From assembly GCA_026419515.1 (NCBI GenBank), contig JANZZG010000059.1:1-43136 (forward strand): DNA of 43,136 nt, given 5' to 3'. Each line of letters starts with the position of its first letter. Positions within the stretch are counted from its first letter, which is position 1. The stretch comes from Methylophilaceae bacterium (lineage in GTDB: Bacteria; Pseudomonadota; Gammaproteobacteria; Burkholderiales; Methylophilaceae). The notes beneath the pieces were generated by a model. That model ran no database searches, was not told the DNA's origin, and was given only the letters and a program-made list of their open reading frames with translations. Position numbers and translations under genes: made by a program. Below, one piece after another: positions 39,660 to 43,136 of this stretch.

Positions 39660-40466
39660 ATGCATCCCATGCTCAACACGGCGGTCAAGGCCGCCCGCCG
39701 CGCGGGTGCCCTCATTGTGCGCGCCTCGCAGAATGTGGACATACTCACCGTCCACAGCAAGAAGCAAAACGATTATGTCAGCGAGGTCGATCACGCCGCC
39801 GAGCAAGCCATCGTCGAAACCTTGCTGGAGGCTTATCCCAGCCATGCCATTCTGGGCGAGGAATTCGGCGAACAGGGCAAGAATACCGAGTACTTGTGGA
39901 TCATCGATCCGCTGGACGGTACGACCAACTTCCTGCATGGGTTCCCGCATTATTGCATCTCCATTGCCCTACAGCATCGCGGCGTGCTGGAGCAGGCGGT
40001 GATCTACGACCCCAACCGCAATGATTTGTTCACGGCCACCAAGGGGCGTGGTGCTTTCCTCAACGATCGCCGTATTCGGGTCAGCAAGCGCGCCAAGCTG
40101 CAGGAAGCACTGATCGGCACTGGCTTTCCGTTTCGCCACTGGTCCCATCTCGACCCCTACCTCGCCATGTTTCGCGACATGATGCAACGCACCTCCGGCT
40201 TGCGCCGCCCCGGTTCTGCTGCGCTCGATCTGGCTTATGTCGCCTGTGGCTGGGACGATGGCTTCTGGGAACTCGATCTCTCGCCTTGGGATATCGCTGC
40301 CGGCGCACTGATCGTCAAGGAGGCGGGCGGGCTGGTGGGCGATCTGGAAGGGAACGAGCGCTGGCTCGAAACCGGCAACATCGTGGCCGGAAACCCCAAA
40401 ATTTTCGTCCAATTGCTGCAGGTACTGGCGCCGCACCTCACGCCGGACCTCAAGACACCCTGCTGA
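39660..40466 (+). CDS. suhB: Inositol-1-monophosphatase SuhB
   Basis: Magnesium-dependent phosphatase, which in E. coli also works as an rRNA transcription antitermination factor. The 268-residue product contains the metal-site motifs ILGEEFG (E67) and [15 protein letters not shown] (D83, D86), then the C-terminal [15 protein letters not shown]. The ATG at 39660 gives [16 protein letters not shown], the normal start, although the frame remains open far upstream opposite trmJ. Divergent from trmJ with a 54-base spacer containing a TAGAAT (39620-39625) that could be its -10. The stop overlaps the next ATG by one base. Confidence 0.96.
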   Translation: MHPMLNTAVKAARRAGALIVRASQNVDILTVHSKKQNDYVSEVDHAAEQAIVETLLEAYPSHAILGEEFGEQGKNTEYLWIIDPLDGTTNFLHGFPHYCISIALQHRGVLEQAVIYDPNRNDLFTATKGRGAFLNDRRIRVSKRAKLQEALIGTGFPFRHWSHLDPYLAMFRDMMQRTSGLRRPGSAALDLAYVACGWDDGFWELDLSPWDIAAGALIVKEAGGLVGDLEGNERWLETGNIVAGNPKIFVQLLQVLAPHLTPDLKTPC

Positions 40467-40825
40467 TGCTGGCCTTCGACCTCATCGCCGAGCAACGGAT
40501 CAGCGAGGCGCTCGAACGTGGTGAATTGGATCATTTGCCGGGTGCGGGTCAGCCGCTACAACTGGATGACGACCGGCTGGTGCCGGAGGATGTGCGCATG
40601 GCATACCGCATCCTCAAGAACGCCGGCTTCGTACCGCCCGAAGTGCAGACCCTGAAAGAAATCGGGGCGCTGCAGCGGCTGGTGCAGTCGCTGGAAGAAG
40701 GTGAACAGCGTACGCTTGCCCTGAAAAAACTGCACTTGCTGGCCATGCAACTGGGCGAGACGCGTGGCGGCTACTTGCAGCAAGCAATCACCTATTACGA
40801 CAAGATCGTTTCCACCCTCGCATGA
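40466..40825 (+). CDS. DUF1992 protein (DnaJ-homologue C28 conserved-domain family)
   Basis: A 119-residue protein matching the DUF1992 family, also called the DnaJ-homologue subfamily C member 28 conserved domain; it does not itself contain a J domain or HPD motif. The core is [20 protein letters not shown] followed by GQPL, then [16 protein letters not shown] and a charged helical end. The biochemical role is unknown. It is coupled on both sides: TGATG with suhB and ATGA with mutS, so the three form an operon-like group. The true start is the ATG at 40466, since the upstream open frame runs inside suhB. Confidence 0.88.
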   Translation: MLAFDLIAEQRISEALERGELDHLPGAGQPLQLDDDRLVPEDVRMAYRILKNAGFVPPEVQTLKEIGALQRLVQSLEEGEQRTLALKKLHLLAMQLGETRGGYLQQAITYYDKIVSTLA

Positions 40826-43136
40826 GTACCCCCCTCGATCTGCAGCAGCACACACCCATGATGCGCCAATACTTAAGCATCAAGGCGGAGTATCCCGACA
40901 TGCTGCTGTTCTACCGCATGGGAGATTTTTACGAGCTGTTTTACGACGACGCGGAAAAAGCGGCGCGCCTGCTCGACATCACCCTGACGCAACGGGGTGT
41001 CAGCAACGGTGAACCCATCCGCATGGCAGGCGTGCCCGTCCATGCCGTCGAGCAGTATCTGGCGAGATTGGTGAAGCTAGGTGAGACGGTGGCCATTTGT
41101 GAGCAAATCGGCGATCCGTCCACTTCCAAGGGACCCGTAGAGCGCAGGGTGACCCGCATCATCACGCCGGGTACGCTGACGGACAGTGCATTGATGGATG
41201 AGCGTCGTGACAGCGTGCTACTGGCACTGTGCCAGCATGAGGCCATCATCGGGTTGGCGCGCATCAACCTGGCCTCCGGGCGTTTCGTGCTGTGCGAAAC
41301 CGGGACACATGGCCTGGCGCAGGAACTGGAACGGATCGCGCCAGCCGAGTTGCTGTTGCCCGAAGATTTCCAGCATCCAGCATTGGAGCTGATCAAGTGT
41401 GCCCAAAAGCGTTTGGCGCCCTGGCAGTTCGACGGCGAGCGAGCCACGCTGGCATTGTCCCGTCAGTTCGGTACGCACAACCTGGCGGGCTTTGGCGTAG
41501 AGGGTATGACGGCTGCCATTGCAGCTGCCGGCGTGCTGCTGGAATACGTGCGCGATACCCAGCGCAGTGCCTTGCCGCACATTTTGGGGCTGGCCGTGGA
41601 ACACAGCAGTGATTTCATCCAGCTCGATGCCGCTACCCGGCGCAACCTGGAAATCGACCAGACTTTACGCGGCGAGCCGTCTCCTACCCTGTACGCTTTG
41701 CTCGATACCACCTGCAGCGCAATGGGAGCACGTCTGCTGCGTCATTGGCTGCATCACCCGTTACGTGATGTCGTTCTGGTTTCGAGGCGGCATGCTGCGG
41801 TCGAAGCACTGATCGAGACCAGGCGATATGAAGCGCTGCGCACGGTACTACGTCAAGTCGGCGACATCGAGCGCATCACGGCCCGGGTGGCACTGCGTAC
41901 GGCCAAGCCACGCGATCTGTCGACGTTACGCGAAAGCCTGAAACTGCTGCCAGCACTGACACAGCGGCTGGAAGGCGCGCAGGAACGCCTGGCCGCCCTG
42001 GCCGACCAGCTGGTCGCCCCGGCCGAAGTGGTGGATCTGCTGGAACGTGCCATCCGGGCAGAGCCGGCGGCGGTGCTGCGCGAAGGCGGGGTCATTGCCG
42101 ACGGCTACGATGCCGAGCTGGATGCGCTGCGCGCCCTGCAGGCCAACTGTGGCGACTTTCTATTGCGGTATGAAGCGCAGGAGCGCACGCGCACCGGCAT
42201 CCCCAATCTCAAGGTCGAATACAACAGCGTACATGGCTTCTACATCGAGCTTTCCCGTACCCAGGCCGACCACGTCCCCCCCGACTATCGCCGCCGCCAG
42301 ACGCTGAAGAACGTCGAGCGTTACATCACCCCGGAACTCAAGGCGTTCGAGGATCAGGTGCTCTCCGCCAACGAGCGTGCGCTGGCACGCGAAAAAGCGC
42401 TGTACGAGGCAGTGCTGGACGCGCTGGCACCCTACATCGCCCATCTGCAAAAAAACGCCGCGGCCGTGGCGGAGCTGGATGTGCTGGCTTGCTTTGCCGA
42501 GCGGGCTCAGGCACTGGGTTATGTCAAGCCTGAGTTCACTACGGAGGCGGCACTCGAGATTCGTGGGGGACGGCATCCGGTGGTGGAACAGCTGGCGCAG
42601 CCCTTCATCGCCAACGATACCCTGCTCAGCCCGTTCCGGAAAATGTTGCTCATCACCGGCCCCAACATGGGTGGCAAATCCACCTACATGCGCCAGACGG
42701 CGCTGATCGTGTTGCTGGCGCACTGCGGCTGCTTCGTGCCGGCGGCCTCGGCGAAGATCGGTCCGGTGGACCGCATTTTCACCCGTATCGGTGCTTCCGA
42801 CGACCTTGCCGGCGGACGGTCCACTTTCATGGTGGAAATGACCGAAACGGCCAATATCCTGCACAACGCCACCGAACACAGCCTGGTGCTGCTGGACGAA
42901 ATCGGGCGCGGCACCTCCACCTTCGACGGTCTTGCGCTGGCCTGGGCCTGCGCCAGGCACCTATTGGAGCGCAACCGCTGCCATACCTTGTTCGCCACCC
43001 ACTATTTCGAACTGACGCGGCTGGCGGAGGACTACAAGCAGGTGGCCAACGTGCATCTGGACGCCGTCGAACATGGCGATGGCATCGTATTCCTGCACAG
43101 CGTGGAAGAGGGGCCCGCCAGCCAGAGCTACGGCCT
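40822..43136 (+). CDS. mutS: DNA mismatch repair protein MutS, 3' end outside the window
   Basis: Mismatch-recognition ATPase of methyl-directed repair. About 771 codons are present and the frame is open to the end of the window, so roughly the last 90-100 residues (rest of the ATPase and the C-terminal tetramerisation part) are missing. The mismatch wedge F36-Y37-E38 in MGDFYELF is intact. Walker [10 protein letters not shown] is at about residues 613-621, the signature region [18 protein letters not shown] follows, and Walker [14 protein letters not shown] places D692 and E693. The signature has Gly where E. coli has Ser (DDLASGRST), which is common among homologues. It overlaps the DUF1992 stop by 4 bases. 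Confidence 0.98.
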   Translation, partial: MSTPLDLQQHTPMMRQYLSIKAEYPDMLLFYRMGDFYELFYDDAEKAARLLDITLTQRGVSNGEPIRMAGVPVHAVEQYLARLVKLGETVAICEQIGDPSTSKGPVERRVTRIITPGTLTDSALMDERRDSVLLALCQHEAIIGLARINLASGRFVLCETGTHGLAQELERIAPAELLLPEDFQHPALELIKCAQKRLAPWQFDGERATLALSRQFGTHNLAGFGVEGMTAAIAAAGVLLEYVRDTQRSALPHILGLAVEHSSDFIQLDAATRRNLEIDQTLRGEPSPTLYALLDTTCSAMGARLLRHWLHHPLRDVVLVSRRHAAVEALIETRRYEALRTVLRQVGDIERITARVALRTAKPRDLSTLRESLKLLPALTQRLEGAQERLAALADQLVAPAEVVDLLERAIRAEPAAVLREGGVIADGYDAELDALRALQANCGDFLLRYEAQERTRTGIPNLKVEYNSVHGFYIELSRTQADHVPPDYRRRQTLKNVERYITPELKAFEDQVLSANERALAREKALYEAVLDALAPYIAHLQKNAAAVAELDVLACFAERAQALGYVKPEFTTEAALEIRGGRHPVVEQLAQPFIANDTLLSPFRKMLLITGPNMGGKSTYMRQTALIVLLAHCGCFVPAASAKIGPVDRIFTRIGASDDLAGGRSTFMVEMTETANILHNATEHSLVLLDEIGRGTSTFDGLALAWACARHLLERNRCHTLFATHYFELTRLAEDYKQVANVHLDAVEHGDGIVFLHSVEEGPASQSYG

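Noticed and set aside
42805-42837. MutS signature motif with Gly instead of Ser (DDLAGGRST)
   Set aside because: Gly or Ala at this position is common among MutS homologues, so it does not indicate a defective protein.

Overview
The window reads as an ordinary chromosomal segment of a betaproteobacterium with moderately high GC. The main reasons are the gene order lepB, DUF4845, rnc, era, recO, pdxJ, acpS, the YhdP/nitrilase/TldD cluster, the iscR-iscSUA-hscBA-fdx cluster with a nearby cysE, and protein sequences that look betaproteobacterial throughout. A Nitrosomonadales or Hydrogenophilales relative is plausible, but I cannot fix the genus by eye. I see no rRNA, tRNA, insertion sequence, prophage or CRISPR array. 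No gene looks frameshifted. Only the two edge genes, lepB and mutS, are incomplete.

Layout. 2-4289 (+) is a tightly packed operon for protein export, RNA processing, ribosome assembly, DNA repair and cofactors. htpG (+) follows behind a near-consensus heat-shock promoter. 6387-17828 (-) holds a small DUF2934 protein with a basic Ala/Lys-rich tail, tldD, a nitrilase-family amidase, the giant envelope protein YhdP, acs and glgP. glnE (+) diverges from glgP. rpsT (-) and murJ (+) diverge. murJ-ribF-ileS-lspA and a lipoprotein form a + strand run that converges on phoBR (-). phoB has a three-unit Pho box. Between phoB and the isc operon lies a lone OFA-family (oxalate/formate type) transporter gene. 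31583-37911 (-) is the complete ISC operon, with an additional cysteine desulfurase gene between iscR and iscS. It is preceded by cysE and trmJ. suhB, a DUF1992 gene and mutS (+) close the window.

How the genes work together. CysE starts cysteine synthesis, the two desulfurases take sulfur from cysteine, and IscU/IscA/HscBA/Fdx build Fe-S clusters. IscR probably closes the loop through a type 1 site lying over its own promoter. LspA matures lipoproteins, and the gene after it encodes one. Carbon storage (glgP), acetate activation (acs) and nitrogen control (glnE) sit side by side, each of the first two with a recognisable sigma-70 promoter.

I found no clearly new multi-gene system. The items most worth a second look are the OFA transporter with an apparent fused small-subunit segment, an inverted repeat and an AAC-repeat leader; the second desulfurase; the DUF2934 protein with a histone-like tail; the alternative hairpins formed by a duplicated piece of the acs 3' end; and the unrecognised lipoprotein after lspA.
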